Positions 42,198 through 51,966 of a DNA stretch of 64,000 nt are shown here, piece after piece. The position numbers and the translations under genes are program-made. Source of the DNA: Streptococcus tangpeifui (GTDB lineage Bacteria; Bacillota; Bacilli; Lactobacillales; Streptococcaceae). Positions within the stretch are counted from its first letter, which is position 1. Each line of letters opens with the position of its first letter. The notes below the pieces were generated by a model. It did no database searches and had not been told where the DNA came from. It was given only the letters and a program-made list of their open reading frames with translations. Where the stretch lies: assembly GCF_011038795.1 (NCBI RefSeq), contig NZ_JAAKDU010000007.1, positions 33,826 through 97,825 of the forward strand, given 5' to 3'.

Positions 42198-42308
42198 ATG
42201 ATACAAAGGGCGATAAAAGCCATCATAAAATAGGAAACTTGGTGTAGAAGCTTCGTTTTCTAAAAAAGTCTACCTTTTTCCACAAAGCTTCACCTAGATT
42301 CATATCGG
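42198..42308 (-). repeat. Hairpin repeat, copy 2 (rpsN-rpsH gap)
   Basis: Begins ATGATACAAAGGGCG like copy 1 and aligns with it through AAAATAG, AAACTTG, TTTCTA, AAAGT and CTTTTTC-CAC. Same orientation as copy 1, but with more substitutions in the core. Confidence 0.75.
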
Positions 42309-42324
42309 CCGACTTTGCATCATG

Positions 42325-42412
42325 TTATTTGAATTCGTGCTAAGCTCTTTGTGAAAAAGATAGATTTTCCTAGGCGCAAGTCGCCTGTGTCAAATCTCCA
42401 ATTTTCACGGTG
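42325..42412 (+). repeat. Hairpin repeat, copy 3, inverted (rpsN-rpsH gap)
   Basis: The reverse complement aligns with copy 1 over about 85 bp, sharing GTGAAAAT, CTAGGAAA and TATCTTTTTCACA. The core is 42351-42408. With copy 2 it makes the 290-bp gap a large imperfect inverted repeat. Confidence 0.75.
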
Positions 42413-42439
42413 AGCTTTTAACGCACTCGTATCATGTTT

Positions 42440-42625
42440 TTACCAAGACGCTTTAGTAACGCCTGGAATTTGGCCTTTGTAAGCCAATTCACGGAAGCAA
42501 ACACGGCAAAGTTTAAACTTGCGGTAAACTGAATGTGGGCGACCACAACGTTCGCAACGAGTATAAGCTTGCGTAGAGAACTTCGCTTTGCGGTGGTTCT
42601 TAGCAATCATAGATTTTTTAGCCAT
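42440..42625 (-). CDS. rpsN: 30S ribosomal protein S14 type Z
   Basis: 61 residues of the short zinc-binding form. Four Cys are present as CERCGRP and CRVCF. It ends [14 protein letters not shown]. It lies directly after rplE. Confidence 0.97.
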   Translation of the reverse strand: MAKKSMIAKNHRKAKFSTQAYTRCERCGRPHSVYRKFKLCRVCFRELAYKGQIPGVTKASW

Positions 42626-42642
42626 TACATTTACCTCCTATT

Positions 42643-43185
42643 TTATTTTGCAAAAGGCATACCAAGGCCTGTGAGCAATTCGCGTGACTCTTCATCGGTA
42701 TTAGCTGTTGTAACAATAACAACATCCAAACCACGGACCTTATCAACATCATCAAAGTTGATTTCTGGGAAAATCAATTGTTCTTTAATACCAAGAGTGT
42801 AATTTCCGCGTCCATCAAAAGATTTTGTTGGGACACCATGGAAGTCACGGACACGTGGGAGTGAAACAGTTACCAATTTATCCAAAAATTCGTACATGCG
42901 TTCACCACGAAGAGTAACCTTAGCACCGATTGCTACCCCTTCACGAAGGCGGAAACCGGCGATTGATTTTTTAGCTTTGGTAATCAATGGTTTTTGACCT
43001 GAGATAAGAGCCAATTCAGCAGCAGCTTTTTCTAGGTTTTTTGCATTGTTTACAGCATCACCAACACCCATGTTAAGAACAATTTTCTCAACTTTTGGAA
43101 CGGCCATGACTGATGAGTAGTTAAATTTTTCCGTCAAAGCAGGAACTACTTCATTAGTGTATTTTTCTTTAAGACGATTAGCCAT
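42643..43185 (-). CDS. rplE: 50S ribosomal protein L5
   Basis: 180 residues with [16 protein letters not shown] and [21 protein letters not shown]. It binds 5S rRNA and contacts the P-site tRNA. It is between rplX and rpsN. Confidence 0.97.
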   Translation of the reverse strand: MANRLKEKYTNEVVPALTEKFNYSSVMAVPKVEKIVLNMGVGDAVNNAKNLEKAAAELALISGQKPLITKAKKSIAGFRLREGVAIGAKVTLRGERMYEFLDKLVTVSLPRVRDFHGVPTKSFDGRGNYTLGIKEQLIFPEINFDDVDKVRGLDVVIVTTANTDEESRELLTGLGMPFAK

Positions 43186-43211
43186 TATATACTTTCTCCT
43201 TTCCTTCGTGA

Positions 43212-43517
43212 TTAATCAAGCACTTCGCCTGATTTTTTGTTGTAACGAACTTTCTTGCCGTCAACAAACTTGTATCCAACACGCCCAGCAACGCCGTTTT
43301 TATCTAAAACTTGAACGTTTGAAGCGTGAATTGGTGCTTCAACTTCAACGATAGCCCCTTGAGGGTTTTCGTTGTTTGGCTTTTGGTGTTTCTTGACAAT
43401 AGCAACACCTTCAACTACAACCTTATTTACTTTTGGAAGCGCCTTGAGAACTACAGCTTCTGTGCCTTTGTCCTTACCAGCAATAACGCGAACCTTGTCG
43501 CCTTTTTTTACAAACAT
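43212..43517 (-). CDS. rplX: 50S ribosomal protein L24
   Basis: 101 residues with an N-terminal KOW motif ([18 protein letters not shown]). It is an early assembly protein of the large subunit. It follows rplN after a 96-bp gap that contains small inverted repeats. Confidence 0.97.
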   Translation of the reverse strand: MFVKKGDKVRVIAGKDKGTEAVVLKALPKVNKVVVEGVAIVKKHQKPNNENPQGAIVEVEAPIHASNVQVLDKNGVAGRVGYKFVDGKKVRYNKKSGEVLD

Positions 43518-43613
43518 TGAGTATTTCTCCTATTATTTCTTACGCCCTCTACACTAGGGCACCCTAGATAACTAGCTAGGGGACTAAGTTTGTTTTTCTA
43601 TTGAGGCAGGAAA

Positions 43614-43982
43614 TTAAAGAACTTCCGGTGCCAAAGATACGATACGCATATAGCCGTTTTCACGCAATTCGCGTGCAACCGGACCGAAAATACGTGTTCC
43701 GCGAGGAGTTTTATCATCACGGATCAAAACTGCTGCATTTTCATCGAATTTGATATAAGAACCATCAGCACGACGAGCACCAGATTTTGTACGAACGATA
43801 ACAGCTTTAACAACGTCACCTTTTTTTACAGCCGCACCTGGTGTAGCTTGTTTTACAGAGGCAACAATAACGTCACCGATGTTAGCGAATTTACGTCCTG
43901 AACCACCAAGAACTTTGATAGTCAAGATTTCACGAGCACCGCTATTATCAGCAACTTTCAAGCGACTTTCTTGTTGAATCAT
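43614..43982 (-). CDS. rplN: 50S ribosomal protein L14
   Basis: 122 residues starting [21 protein letters not shown], the invariant L14 start. It forms an intersubunit bridge. Confidence 0.98.
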   Translation of the reverse strand: MIQQESRLKVADNSGAREILTIKVLGGSGRKFANIGDVIVASVKQATPGAAVKKGDVVKAVIVRTKSGARRADGSYIKFDENAAVLIRDDKTPRGTRIFGPVARELRENGYMRIVSLAPEVL

Positions 43983-44006
43983 GTCAAATGTCTCCTTTTA
44001 GTTTGA

Positions 44007-44267
44007 TTAGATAATAACAGCTTCTTCCACCACTTCTACAAGACGGAAATGCTTTGTAGCTGATAGTGGGCGAGTTTCCATGATGCGGACGATATCGCCT
44101 TCCTTAGCAGTATTGTTTTCATCATGTGCTTTGTATTTTTTAGAATAGTTGATACGTTTACCATAGACTGGGTGGTTACGTTTTGTTTCAACTACAACAG
44201 TGATTGTTTTGTCCATCTTGTCTGAGACGACACGTCCAACAAGGGTTCTGCGTTGATTACGTTCCAT
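44007..44267 (-). CDS. rpsQ: 30S ribosomal protein S17
   Basis: 86 residues with [14 protein letters not shown] and the [22 protein letters not shown] block. It binds the 5' domain of 16S rRNA. Confidence 0.97.
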   Translation of the reverse strand: MERNQRRTLVGRVVSDKMDKTITVVVETKRNHPVYGKRINYSKKYKAHDENNTAKEGDIVRIMETRPLSATKHFRLVEVVEEAVII

Positions 44268-44293
44268 TATTAGAATACTCCTTTCCCAATCTA

Positions 44294-44500
44294 TTATTTG
44301 TTTTCTGCTTGCACCGTTTTCACACGTGCAATTTGTTTTTTGACTTCGTTCAAACGAGCAGTTTGATCAAGTTGACCTGCAGCTGCTTGGAAACGAAGAT
44401 CAAAAAGTTCTTTTTTTAGTTCGCTTTCTTTATGAGCAAGTTCTTCTTGAGACAAGCCACGAAGCTCAGCAACAAACTCTTTGATTTCTTTAAGTTTCAT
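44294..44500 (-). CDS. rpmC: 50S ribosomal protein L29
   Basis: A 68-residue two-helix protein ([28 protein letters not shown]). It lies near the exit tunnel, where nascent-chain factors dock. Between rplP and rpsQ. Confidence 0.97.
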   Translation of the reverse strand: MKLKEIKEFVAELRGLSQEELAHKESELKKELFDLRFQAAAGQLDQTARLNEVKKQIARVKTVQAENK

Positions 44501-44509
44501 GTCTTCTCC

Positions 44510-44923
44510 TTATTCTGCTTCGCGTTTTACGAATTTAGTCTTAACCGGCAATTTGTGGCTAGCCAAACGAAGAGCTTCACGCGCCACTTCTTCTGAAACA
44601 TCAGCAATTTCAAACATGACTTTGCCACGTTTAACTGGTGCAACCCAACCTTCAGGTGCCCCTTTACCAGATCCCATACGTACCCCGATAGCTTTTGCGG
44701 TGTATGATTTATGAGGGAAAATTTTAATCCAAACTTTACCACCACGTTTCATGTAACGCGTCATTGCGATACGAGCAGCTTCGATTTGGCGGTTAGTAAT
44801 CCAGTGGCTAGTTGTTGCTTGCAAGCCATATTGACCGAAAGCTACTGTCTTGCCACCCTTAGCTTCACCACGCATCTTTCCACGGAATTCACGACGGTGT
44901 TTAACACGTTTAGGTACTAACAT
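44510..44923 (-). CDS. rplP: 50S ribosomal protein L16
   Basis: 137 residues starting [19 protein letters not shown], with the conserved [21 protein letters not shown] block. It organises the A-site region of the peptidyl transferase centre. Confidence 0.97.
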   Translation of the reverse strand: MLVPKRVKHRREFRGKMRGEAKGGKTVAFGQYGLQATTSHWITNRQIEAARIAMTRYMKRGGKVWIKIFPHKSYTAKAIGVRMGSGKGAPEGWVAPVKRGKVMFEIADVSEEVAREALRLASHKLPVKTKFVKREAE

Positions 44924-44926
44924 TTG

Positions 44927-45580
44927 TTATTTGCCTCCTTTAGTGTTTTTACGAGCTGGAAGCACTTCACCACGATAAATCCAAACTTTAACACCAAGTT
45001 TTCCGTAAGTAGTGTCTGCTTCTTCCCAAGCATAGTCGATATCTGCACGCAGCGTATGAAGTGGAACGGTACCTTCTGAGTATCCTTCTGCACGGGCGAT
45101 ATCTGCACCGTTCAAACGGCCAGATACTTGCGTTTTAATCCCTTTTGCTCCAGCACGCATTGTGCGTTGAATCGCTTGTTTTTGTGCACGACGGAAAGCA
45201 ACACGTTGCTCCAATTGGCGAGCAATGTTTTCACCAACCAGATGTGCGTCCAAATCTGGTGTTTTAATTTCAACAATATTGATGTGCACTTGCTTTCCAG
45301 TCAATTTGTTCAATTTAGCGCGAAGAGCATCAACATTAGCGCCACCTTTACCGATAACCATACCTGGCTTTGCAGTATGAAGTGAAACGATAACTTTATT
45401 CACTGCACGTTCAATTTCAATTGTTGAAACTGAAGCATCAGCCAATTCTTTCTTGATGAATTTGCGGATTGCCAAATCTTCATGAAGGTAATCTGCGTAT
45501 TCTTTTTCAGCATACCATTTCGCATCCCAATCACGGATGATTCCGACGCGCATACCATTTGGATGTACTTTTTGACCCAC
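44927..45580 (-). CDS. rpsC: 30S ribosomal protein S3
   Basis: 217 residues starting [22 protein letters not shown], with a KH RNA-binding motif ([16 protein letters not shown]). It is part of the mRNA entry helicase. Only three bases separate it from rplP. Confidence 0.98.
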   Translation of the reverse strand: MGQKVHPNGMRVGIIRDWDAKWYAEKEYADYLHEDLAIRKFIKKELADASVSTIEIERAVNKVIVSLHTAKPGMVIGKGGANVDALRAKLNKLTGKQVHINIVEIKTPDLDAHLVGENIARQLEQRVAFRRAQKQAIQRTMRAGAKGIKTQVSGRLNGADIARAEGYSEGTVPLHTLRADIDYAWEEADTTYGKLGVKVWIYRGEVLPARKNTKGGK

Positions 45581-45592
45581 GATTTTACCTCC

Positions 45593-45937
45593 TTATTTTT
45601 CTGCAACAACTACGGTTACGTGAGTTGTGCGTTTGTTGATTGGCGACGCTGAACCCTTGGCACGTGGACGGAACCGTTTCATGGTTGGTCCTTCGTTGGC
45701 AAAGGTTTCAGATACGACCAAGTTTGCTTTTTCCAAACCAAAGTTGTTTTCCGCATTTGCGATAGCTGAATTCAAAACTTTTTCAACTACACTTGCAGCT
45801 TTATTTGGAGTGAATTTCAAGATTGCGATTGCATCAGCAACGTCCTTACCACGGATAAGGTCTAGAACAAGACGTGTTTTACGAGGTGAAACACGCACTG
45901 TACGAGCCATTGCTTTAGCTGAAGTAATTTCTGCCAT
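45593..45937 (-). CDS. rplV: 50S ribosomal protein L22
   Basis: 114 residues; the C-terminal tunnel loop reads [23 protein letters not shown]. Its hairpin lines the exit tunnel near the macrolide site. Confidence 0.97.
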   Translation of the reverse strand: MAEITSAKAMARTVRVSPRKTRLVLDLIRGKDVADAIAILKFTPNKAASVVEKVLNSAIANAENNFGLEKANLVVSETFANEGPTMKRFRPRAKGSASPINKRTTHVTVVVAEK

Positions 45938-45952
45938 TGTGTCCTCCTCCTA

Positions 45953-46228
45953 TTAACGAGTTCTCTTATCGTCTGTTGCGTGACCTTTGTAAGTACGTGT
46001 CGGTGCAAATTCACCAAGCTTGTGACCTACCATGTCTTCTTGGATATAAACTGGTACGTGTTTACGTCCATCATAAACAGCAATTGTATAACCGATAAAA
46101 CTTGGGAAAATCGTTGAACGACGTGACCAAGTTTTGATAACTTTTTTCTTTTCTTCGTTGGCTTGAGCCTCAACTTTTTTCATCAAGTGCTCATCAACGA
46201 AAGGTCCTTTTTTAAGACTGCGTCCCAT
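45953..46228 (-). CDS. rpsS: 30S ribosomal protein S19
   Basis: 91 residues starting [19 protein letters not shown] and containing [16 protein letters not shown]. It follows a 339-bp structured gap after rplB, where most Firmicutes have only a short spacer. Confidence 0.97.
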   Translation of the reverse strand: MGRSLKKGPFVDEHLMKKVEAQANEEKKKVIKTWSRRSTIFPSFIGYTIAVYDGRKHVPVYIQEDMVGHKLGEFAPTRTYKGHATDDKRTR

Positions 46229-46567
46229 TTAGTATTTTCTCCTTTAAATAAGTACCACAGCGGCTTGGGCGCGCAGGGCATAAGCCCAATATTCAACTAA
46301 TTCGTCGTCCTGCCCTCGCAAGTTGATTAGAAATTTCTTATAGCCATCTACAAGAAACTGCAATCAACTGCTATGCGAAATCGGCAGCAACAACCAAACG
46401 TTCCAAATTGAGTTTTCCCTGATAAACCCTACCGAGCTGGCGGAATGTTCATAACTGACCGGCGCAGTGGTTGACGGTCAAACAGCGGCGTTTTTTAACT
46501 TACTATTTTCCACGTCAACTGCGCGATGGTCTCGCTAAGAAGTTTTAACAAACTTCTGCTCGGCCGC
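46229..46567 (-). other. Structured 339-bp intergenic region between rplB and rpsS
   Basis: No gene is visible. The region holds several strong inverted repeats: AGTTGATT/AATCAACT with an inner TTTCTT/AAGAAA; GCAGGGCA/TGCCCTCGC; GCGCAGT..TTGACG paired with CGTCAA..TGCGC across about 50 bp; and AGAAGTT-ttaaca-AACTTCT. It is GC-richer than its surroundings. It could be a regulatory RNA within the operon or an inserted small repeat. Confidence 0.6.
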
Positions 46568-47401
46568 CTATTTTTCGTTACGACGACGAACAATAAGTTT
46601 GTTTGATTTAGCTTTTTTGCTACGTGTCTTAAGACCAAGCGCAGGTTTACCCCAAGGAGTAGACGGCGCTTTACGTCCGACAGGTGCTTTACCTTCACCA
46701 CCACCGTGAGGGTGATCATTAGGGTTCATGACTGAACCGCGGACAGTTGGACGAACACCTTTCCAACGATTACGTCCAGCCTTACCAAGGTTAATCAATG
46801 ATTGTTGTTCGTTGCCAACAACCCCGACAGTTGCACGGCAAGTTCCAAGAATCATACGAACTTCACCAGATTGAAGACGAACAAGAACGTATTTACCTTC
46901 TTGACCAAGCACTTGAGCTGATGCACCAGCCGCACGAACAAGTTCTCCGCCCTTACCAGGTTTCAACTCAATGTTATGAATGATGGTACCAACCGGAATA
47001 TTCGCCAATGGCAAAGCATTACCAACCTTGATGTCAGCATCTGGTCCAGATACGATACGTTGACCAACTTCAAGACCCTTAGGGGCAATGATGTAGGCTT
47101 TCACACCGTCAGTGTAGTGAACAAGGGCGATGTTAGCTGTACGATTTGGATCGTATTCAATGGTTTTAACAACTGCTTCAACACCATCTTTGTTACGTTT
47201 AAAGTCGATGATACGATAGTGACGTTTATGTCCTCCACCATGGTGGCGAACTGTAATACGGCCATTATTATTACGACCAGCAGTCTTGCTCAAAGAAATA
47301 AGCAATGATTTCTCAGGAGTGTTTGTAGTGATTTCTGCAAAATCCAAAGAAGTCATATTACGACGGCCATTTGTTGTTGGTTTAAAAACTTTAATACCCA
47401 C
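46568..47401 (-). CDS. rplB: 50S ribosomal protein L2
   Basis: 277 residues with [19 protein letters not shown] and the C-terminal [20 protein letters not shown], which contains the conserved His near the peptidyl transferase centre. Confidence 0.98.
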   Translation of the reverse strand: MGIKVFKPTTNGRRNMTSLDFAEITTNTPEKSLLISLSKTAGRNNNGRITVRHHGGGHKRHYRIIDFKRNKDGVEAVVKTIEYDPNRTANIALVHYTDGVKAYIIAPKGLEVGQRIVSGPDADIKVGNALPLANIPVGTIIHNIELKPGKGGELVRAAGASAQVLGQEGKYVLVRLQSGEVRMILGTCRATVGVVGNEQQSLINLGKAGRNRWKGVRPTVRGSVMNPNDHPHGGGEGKAPVGRKAPSTPWGKPALGLKTRSKKAKSNKLIVRRRNEK

Positions 47402-47418
47402 CTTATTTCCTCCTTAGA

Positions 47419-47715
47419 TTATTCAGCTTCAGCTGCGAACAACTCAATTGCTTTTGAGTCAGCTGTAAGAGTAACGATAGCTTTTTTAGTTTTACTTGTA
47501 AATCCTGTGTAACGGCCAACACGCTTTTGTTTTGGCTTAACATTTACAGTATTGACACTGGCAACTTTTACGCCATCAAAAGCAGCTTCAACAGCTTGCT
47601 TGATGAGCAATTTGTGAGCACGTGTATCAACTTCAAATGTATATTTTCCGTTTTCCAAGTCAAGCATTGACTTTTCAGTGATAACAGGTTTTTTGATTAC
47701 GTCGTACAAGTTCAT
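47419..47715 (-). CDS. rplW: 50S ribosomal protein L23
   Basis: 98 residues, [21 protein letters not shown]. It sits at the tunnel exit, where SRP and trigger factor bind. It shares one base with rplD. Confidence 0.97.
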   Translation of the reverse strand: MNLYDVIKKPVITEKSMLDLENGKYTFEVDTRAHKLLIKQAVEAAFDGVKVASVNTVNVKPKQKRVGRYTGFTSKTKKAIVTLTADSKAIELFAAEAE

Positions 47716-48338
47716 TATGCAAGAACCTCCTCGATTGTAGAGATCGCTTCTTTAGTAATAAGAAGTTTGTCTGCATTTATGATATCAAGAACACTTGCAG
47801 TTGTTGCCGTAGCAACAGTTACGTTAGGGAGGTTGCGAGCTGACAGTTCAGCCACATTATTTCCTTCTTCCAAAACAACAAGCACTTTTGAATCAATGCT
47901 AAGTGCGCTAAGAACCTTTGCAAATTCAGCAGTTTTTGGTGCTGCAAATGAAAGAGCGTCCACAGCAACCAGCTTTTCTTCAGCAACTTTAGCTGAGAGA
48001 ACTGATTTCAAAGCAAGGCGACGAACTTTTTGTGGGAATTTGTAAGCATATGAACGTGGAGTAGGACCGAAGACGACACCACCACCACGCCATTGTGGTG
48101 CACGAATAGAACCTTGACGCGCACGTCCAGTTCCTTTTTGGCGCCATGGCTTACGACCACCACCAGATACTGCCGAACGGTTTTTAACCGCATGAGTACC
48201 TTGGCGAAGACTCGCACGTTGGCTGATTACGACGTCGAACACTACTGATTCGTTTGGCTCGATACCGAAGACAGCGTCGTTCAATTCAACTGTGCTAACT
48301 TCTTTACCAGTTTGGTCAAATAGTTTTACGTTTGCCAT
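47715..48338 (-). CDS. rplD: 50S ribosomal protein L4
   Basis: 207 residues with the tunnel loop [21 protein letters not shown]4 represses its own S10 operon in several bacteria by binding the leader; a structured leader precedes rpsJ here. Confidence 0.98.
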   Translation of the reverse strand: MANVKLFDQTGKEVSTVELNDAVFGIEPNESVVFDVVISQRASLRQGTHAVKNRSAVSGGGRKPWRQKGTGRARQGSIRAPQWRGGGVVFGPTPRSYAYKFPQKVRRLALKSVLSAKVAEEKLVAVDALSFAAPKTAEFAKVLSALSIDSKVLVVLEEGNNVAELSARNLPNVTVATATTASVLDIINADKLLITKEAISTIEEVLA

Positions 48339-48361
48339 TATAACTGTTTTCTCCTTTCTTA

Positions 48362-48988
48362 TTATTTAGCAGCCTTTACTGCTGTCTTGATAGTGATAAG
48401 AGATTTCTTAGCACCTGGGACGTTACCTTTAATCAAGATAACGTTTTTCTCTGGGATAACTTGTGCAACTTCAAGGTTTTGAATGGTTACACGGTTACCA
48501 CCCATACGTCCAGCCAAGTGTTTGTTCTTGAAAACACGGTTAGGAGCAACAGGACCCATTGAACCAGGACGGCGATGATAACGAGAACCGTGTGCCATAG
48601 GACCACGTGATTGCCCGTGACGCTTGATAGCACCTTGGAAACCTTTACCTTTAGTTGTACCAGTTACATCAACAACATCTCCAGCTTCGAATTGTTCAAC
48701 TGTTAATTCTGAACCAACTTCCAAGCCTTCAATGTTTTTGAATTCACGAATGAAGCGCTTAGGAGCTGTGTTAGCTTTCGCTACATGGCCTTTGGCAGGT
48801 TTGTTGCTCAACACTTCACGTTTGTCATCAAAACCAACTTGAACTGCTTCATAACCATCTGTTTCAACAGTTTTCACTTGAAGCACAACATTTGGTGTTG
48901 CTTCGATGACAGTAACAGGGATAAATTCACCAGATTCAGTGAAGATTTGAGTCATTCCCACTTTTTTCCCTAAGATTCCTTTTGTCAT
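48362..48988 (-). CDS. rplC: 50S ribosomal protein L3
   Basis: 208 residues, [20 protein letters not shown], with [19 protein letters not shown]. It reaches the peptidyl transferase centre. A tandem hairpin repeat precedes it. Confidence 0.98.
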   Translation of the reverse strand: MTKGILGKKVGMTQIFTESGEFIPVTVIEATPNVVLQVKTVETDGYEAVQVGFDDKREVLSNKPAKGHVAKANTAPKRFIREFKNIEGLEVGSELTVEQFEAGDVVDVTGTTKGKGFQGAIKRHGQSRGPMAHGSRYHRRPGSMGPVAPNRVFKNKHLAGRMGGNRVTIQNLEVAQVIPEKNVILIKGNVPGAKKSLITIKTAVKAAK

Positions 48989-49018
48989 GAGAAAATATTT
49001 CCTTTACTTTAATTTTTT

Positions 49019-49081
49019 AAAAAGTTTTTTATGAGCGTTTTTCGTGCTCAAAAAAGTTTTTAACGAGCGTTTTTTATGCTC
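49019..49081 (-). repeat. Two tandem hairpin units between rpsJ and rplC
   Basis: Two copies of a 31-32 bp unit lie head to tail (49019-49049 and 49050-49081). Each contains GAGCG-TTTTT-GCTC arms and an AAAAA-GTTTTT segment. They fill most of the 107-bp gap. They could act as weak terminators or stability elements. Confidence 0.7.
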
Positions 49082-49095
49082 CAGATAAAATCAAA

Positions 49096-49404
49096 TTAGA
49101 GTTTGATTTCAACATTAACACCGCTTGGAAGATCCAACTTCATCAAAGCGTCAACAGTTTTTTGCGTTGGATTCACAATGTCAATCAAACGTTTGTGAGT
49201 ACGCATTTCAAATTGTTCACGAGAATCTTTATATTTATGAGTCGCGCGAATAACAGTGTACAAACTGCGTTCGGTTGGCAATGGGATCGGACCAGCAACT
49301 GATGCACCCGTACGGGTTGCAGTTTCTACGATTTTTTCTGCCGCAGTATCCAATGTGCGGTGTTCGTACGCTTTCAAGCGAATACGGATTTTTTTATTTG
49401 CCAT
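49096..49404 (-). CDS. rpsJ: 30S ribosomal protein S10
   Basis: 102 residues, [19 protein letters not shown], first gene of the S10-spc-alpha run. It also serves as NusE in transcription antitermination. A good GGAG ribosome-binding site precedes it. Confidence 0.98.
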   Translation of the reverse strand: MANKKIRIRLKAYEHRTLDTAAEKIVETATRTGASVAGPIPLPTERSLYTVIRATHKYKDSREQFEMRTHKRLIDIVNPTQKTVDALMKLDLPSGVNVEIKL

Positions 49405-49533
49405 CTTTTCTCCTCTCGTCTATTTACGATAATAGGCTAGCTCCTCAAGAAAACCGACAGGTCGCTGCGTGGCAATGCAGCCGAGCGTGTCGCAACCTCT
49501 TGCATCATAGCTAAGGCTGTAAATTACAGCACC
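49405..49533 (-). ncRNA. Structured leader RNA of the S10 operon
   Basis: The leader of about 130 nt folds into GCTGC-attgccac-GCAGC (plus coordinates 49464-49481) nested in GCGACA/TGTCGG (49454-49493). It is followed by CTTGAGGAGCTAGCC ahead of the ribosome-binding site. This resembles the conserved leaders seen before rpsJ in streptococci, which are probably the target of L4 or another r-protein. The regulator is inference. Confidence 0.65.
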
Positions 49534-49538
49534 ATAAT

Positions 49539-49567
49539 ATAATAGCAGAAATACCAAGGCTTGACAA
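49539..49567 (-). promoter_or_regulatory. Main promoter of the S10-spc-alpha run
   Basis: On the minus strand TTGTCA, a 17-bp spacer and the extended -10 TGCTATTAT, about 135 bp ahead of rpsJ. Confidence 0.75.
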
Positions 49568-49669
49568 GGGGTTTTGCTTCATTTTTTTGAAATTTTCAGG
49601 GGGAAATCCATTATCATTATATACAATCTATTTTTGATCAATGTTGTTTACTATACCTTATTCTTTACA

Positions 49670-49699
49670 AAAACAAAAGAGCCCTTCACTAGGACTCCT
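49670..49699 (-). terminator. Terminator after the SDR gene
   Basis: On the minus strand GAGTCC-tagtgaa-GGGCTC is followed by TTTTGTTTTTG, 30 bp after the stop codon. Confidence 0.75.
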
Positions 49700-49729
49700 T
49701 AAAGATTATAGTTAATGTTAGTAATAGCT

Positions 49730-50518
49730 TTAGATGAATTGAATACCACCATCAATTTGAACGGCTTGACCAGTCATATAGTCAGATTTAGGCGATGCTA
49801 AATAAGAAACATAGTTAGCAACATCAGCTGGCTTTTGCACACGACCCATGGTAATCATCTTAGAATATTGCTCCAAGTATTGACCTTTTTGTCCTCCTTT
49901 AAGTTCAACCATCTTTTCATCAATCAGATCCCACATATCTGTCCCAACAATCCCTGGACAGTAGGCATTAACCGTTATATGCTCCTGTCCCAGCTCTTTT
50001 GCAGCTGCTTGTGTTAAACCACGAACAGCAAATTTGGTTGATGAGTATGCTCCTAAGAGATCGAAAGCAACATGACCGGCGATACTCGAAGCATTGATAA
50101 TCTTACGAATTTTTTCCCCATCATTTTGTTTACGGAATTGCTCTGTTGCAACCTGTATTCCAAAAAGAGTACCAAAAACATTGATTTTAAAAATCTTATC
50201 AAAATCTTCTGCTGTTTCTTCTTGAAGAGTCTTAATTTGGGCAATTCCAGCATTGTTGACATAAACATCTAATCGACCGAACTCTGCCACTGCCTTTTCA
50301 ACAAACTTAGAATGATCTTCTTTTTTGGAAACATCCCCTACAACAAAACTCGCCTTATAGCCTTTAGAGGTCAATTCATCAACTGTAGCCTTGGCAGTTG
50401 CCTCATTCAAATCTGCAACAATAACTGCAAATCCGTCTTGGCAAAGTTGACTAACAATGCCCTTACCAATCCCTCGACCTCCACCTGTGACAACTGCAAC
50501 ACGATTTTCGTTTGCCAT
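49730..50518 (-). CDS. butA: Short-chain dehydrogenase, probably diacetyl/acetoin reductase
   Basis: A 262-residue SDR from the ATG at 50518; the frame is open to 50554. The NAD-binding motif TGGGRGIG is at residues 11-18, NNAG near 90, and the catalytic Ser and YSSTK are present. The block NAYCPGIVGTDMWDLID is characteristic of acetoin(diacetyl) reductases and 2,3-butanediol dehydrogenases (ButA/BudC). It would reduce diacetyl or acetoin, recycling NADH. The promoter overlaps a cre-like site, fitting carbon control. Confidence 0.85.
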   Translation of the reverse strand: MANENRVAVVTGGGRGIGKGIVSQLCQDGFAVIVADLNEATAKATVDELTSKGYKASFVVGDVSKKEDHSKFVEKAVAEFGRLDVYVNNAGIAQIKTLQEETAEDFDKIFKINVFGTLFGIQVATEQFRKQNDGEKIRKIINASSIAGHVAFDLLGAYSSTKFAVRGLTQAAAKELGQEHITVNAYCPGIVGTDMWDLIDEKMVELKGGQKGQYLEQYSKMITMGRVQKPADVANYVSYLASPKSDYMTGQAVQIDGGIQFI

Positions 50519-50598
50519 AATGGTACTCCTTTCGCTTTTTAAAACTAAACTCAAGCTGAAGGCTTCCCCAGCTCCTGTCCAACAACCATTACAGCAAC

Positions 50599-50627
50599 AT
50601 TTTATACATTACAGAAAGCGCTGTCAA
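50599..50627 (-). promoter_or_regulatory. butA promoter overlapping a cre-like site
   Basis: On the minus strand TTGACA, a 17-bp spacer and TAAAAT. TGACAGCGCTTTCT (50626-50613) matches the CcpA site consensus TGWNANCGNTNWCA with one mismatch and covers the -35 box, so CcpA would repress. Confidence 0.7.
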
Positions 50628-50652
50628 TAGTTGAAGTCTCTCTTCATGTAAT

Positions 50653-51936
50653 TTAATTCTTCAAAAATTTTACGTTTTTATAACATAAATAGAGAAAGGT
50701 AAATCGAAAGGCATTATCAGCCAGAGTAGCCAGCCAAACTGCTGACAAACCATAACCCAATACGACCACCAATAGGTATCCAAGACCGATTCTAATGATC
50801 CACATACCAAAGCTAGTGGCATAGAAAGGAAGGTTAGCTCTCCCCAGTCCCTGCCAGACTGCTGTATAAATCAGTGTCCCAGCTGTGATTACCCCCCCAA
50901 TAAAGGAATAAAAGATGACAATTCCACTGTAGGCTATGACACTGACGTCACTCGTAAAAAGACCTGACAGATGATTCCCTAGAAGAAAGATCAGGCCGCC
51001 AACAATTGACATCAAGAAAGCTGCTAGCCAATAGGTTTCACGAACAATCTGTCTTAAAGCCCGATAGTCCTTTTGACCTAAGCTATGGGCAACTAAAATA
51101 ACTGTTGCTGTGGCCACTCCCATACCTGGCATATAATTAAATTGGGTTAAAGTCTCCCCAATAGCATTACCTGCAACAGCCTTAGTTCCCAGACCAACAA
51201 TCAAGCTGACAATAATCACATCTCCTGCCCGCATCATTAACCTTTCTCCTGAAGCAGGTAGAACCAAATTCAGCAAAGCCTTATTCCAAAGGCGACTTTC
51301 CCTGAACTCTCGCACATCTAATTTAGCTGAGGACCAAAGCAGCAGAGTTCCAATCAAACGCGACAAAACCGTCGAAAAAGCTACACCTGATATCCCCCAA
51401 TGACAGACAAAAATAGCAAGAGAAGAAAGCAAAGCATTTAGGAGATTGGAAAAAAGGCTAACATACATAGAAACCTTAGGGCGTCCTTGGGCTCGCAAGA
51501 TATTCCCCAAAACCGTCATCAATCCTAGAAATAGCACTCCCCCGCCAACAATAGCCAAATAAGTTCCGCCTGCCTGAGTTACATTTCTTTGTGTTCCCAA
51601 TAAACTTAAGAGACTAGAACCAGCAAAGATTGAAAAAAGTCCCAAGAGGACCGTCAAAACCAAGGTCAACAAGAGAGCATCCCAACTATTTCGCCGAGCC
51701 AATATTGGCTCCTTAGCTCCTAAATTTTTAGCCATTAGACTAGCAACCGCACTACCTAGAGCAATCAAGACTGCCTGATAGATGGCTAAGATATTATTAG
51801 CAACCGATACTCCCGAGACGGCGACAATCCCAACTTGAGCCACTAAGTAGTTATCAACAACCCCCATCAGCATCTGAAGGAAATTCTCTACCATAGCTGG
51901 TAGGGCTAAATTCATAATATTTTTTCGATAATTCAT
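50653..51936 (-). CDS. MATE family efflux transporter
   Basis: A 427-residue protein with about 12 hydrophobic helices in two MatE halves. It starts MNYRKNIMNLALPAMVENFLQMLMGVVDNYLVAQ, typical of the family. No clear ribosome-binding site precedes the ATG at 51936 or the in-frame ATG at 51915, so the start is uncertain. It follows thrC by 30 bp, but a terminator fills that space. It probably exports cationic compounds by ion antiport; the substrate is unknown. Confidence 0.88.
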   Translation of the reverse strand: MNYRKNIMNLALPAMVENFLQMLMGVVDNYLVAQVGIVAVSGVSVANNILAIYQAVLIALGSAVASLMAKNLGAKEPILARRNSWDALLLTLVLTVLLGLFSIFAGSSLLSLLGTQRNVTQAGGTYLAIVGGGVLFLGLMTVLGNILRAQGRPKVSMYVSLFSNLLNALLSSLAIFVCHWGISGVAFSTVLSRLIGTLLLWSSAKLDVREFRESRLWNKALLNLVLPASGERLMMRAGDVIIVSLIVGLGTKAVAGNAIGETLTQFNYMPGMGVATATVILVAHSLGQKDYRALRQIVRETYWLAAFLMSIVGGLIFLLGNHLSGLFTSDVSVIAYSGIVIFYSFIGGVITAGTLIYTAVWQGLGRANLPFYATSFGMWIIRIGLGYLLVVVLGYGLSAVWLATLADNAFRFTFLYLCYKNVKFLKN

Positions 51937-51945
51937 TTGATAAAT

Positions 51946-51966
51946 AAAAAAGCCATGTGGCTTTTT
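51946..51966 (-). terminator. Terminator directly after thrC
   Basis: AAAAAAGCCA-tg-TGGCTTTTT begins immediately after the thrC stop codon. It should reduce readthrough into the MATE gene. Confidence 0.8.
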
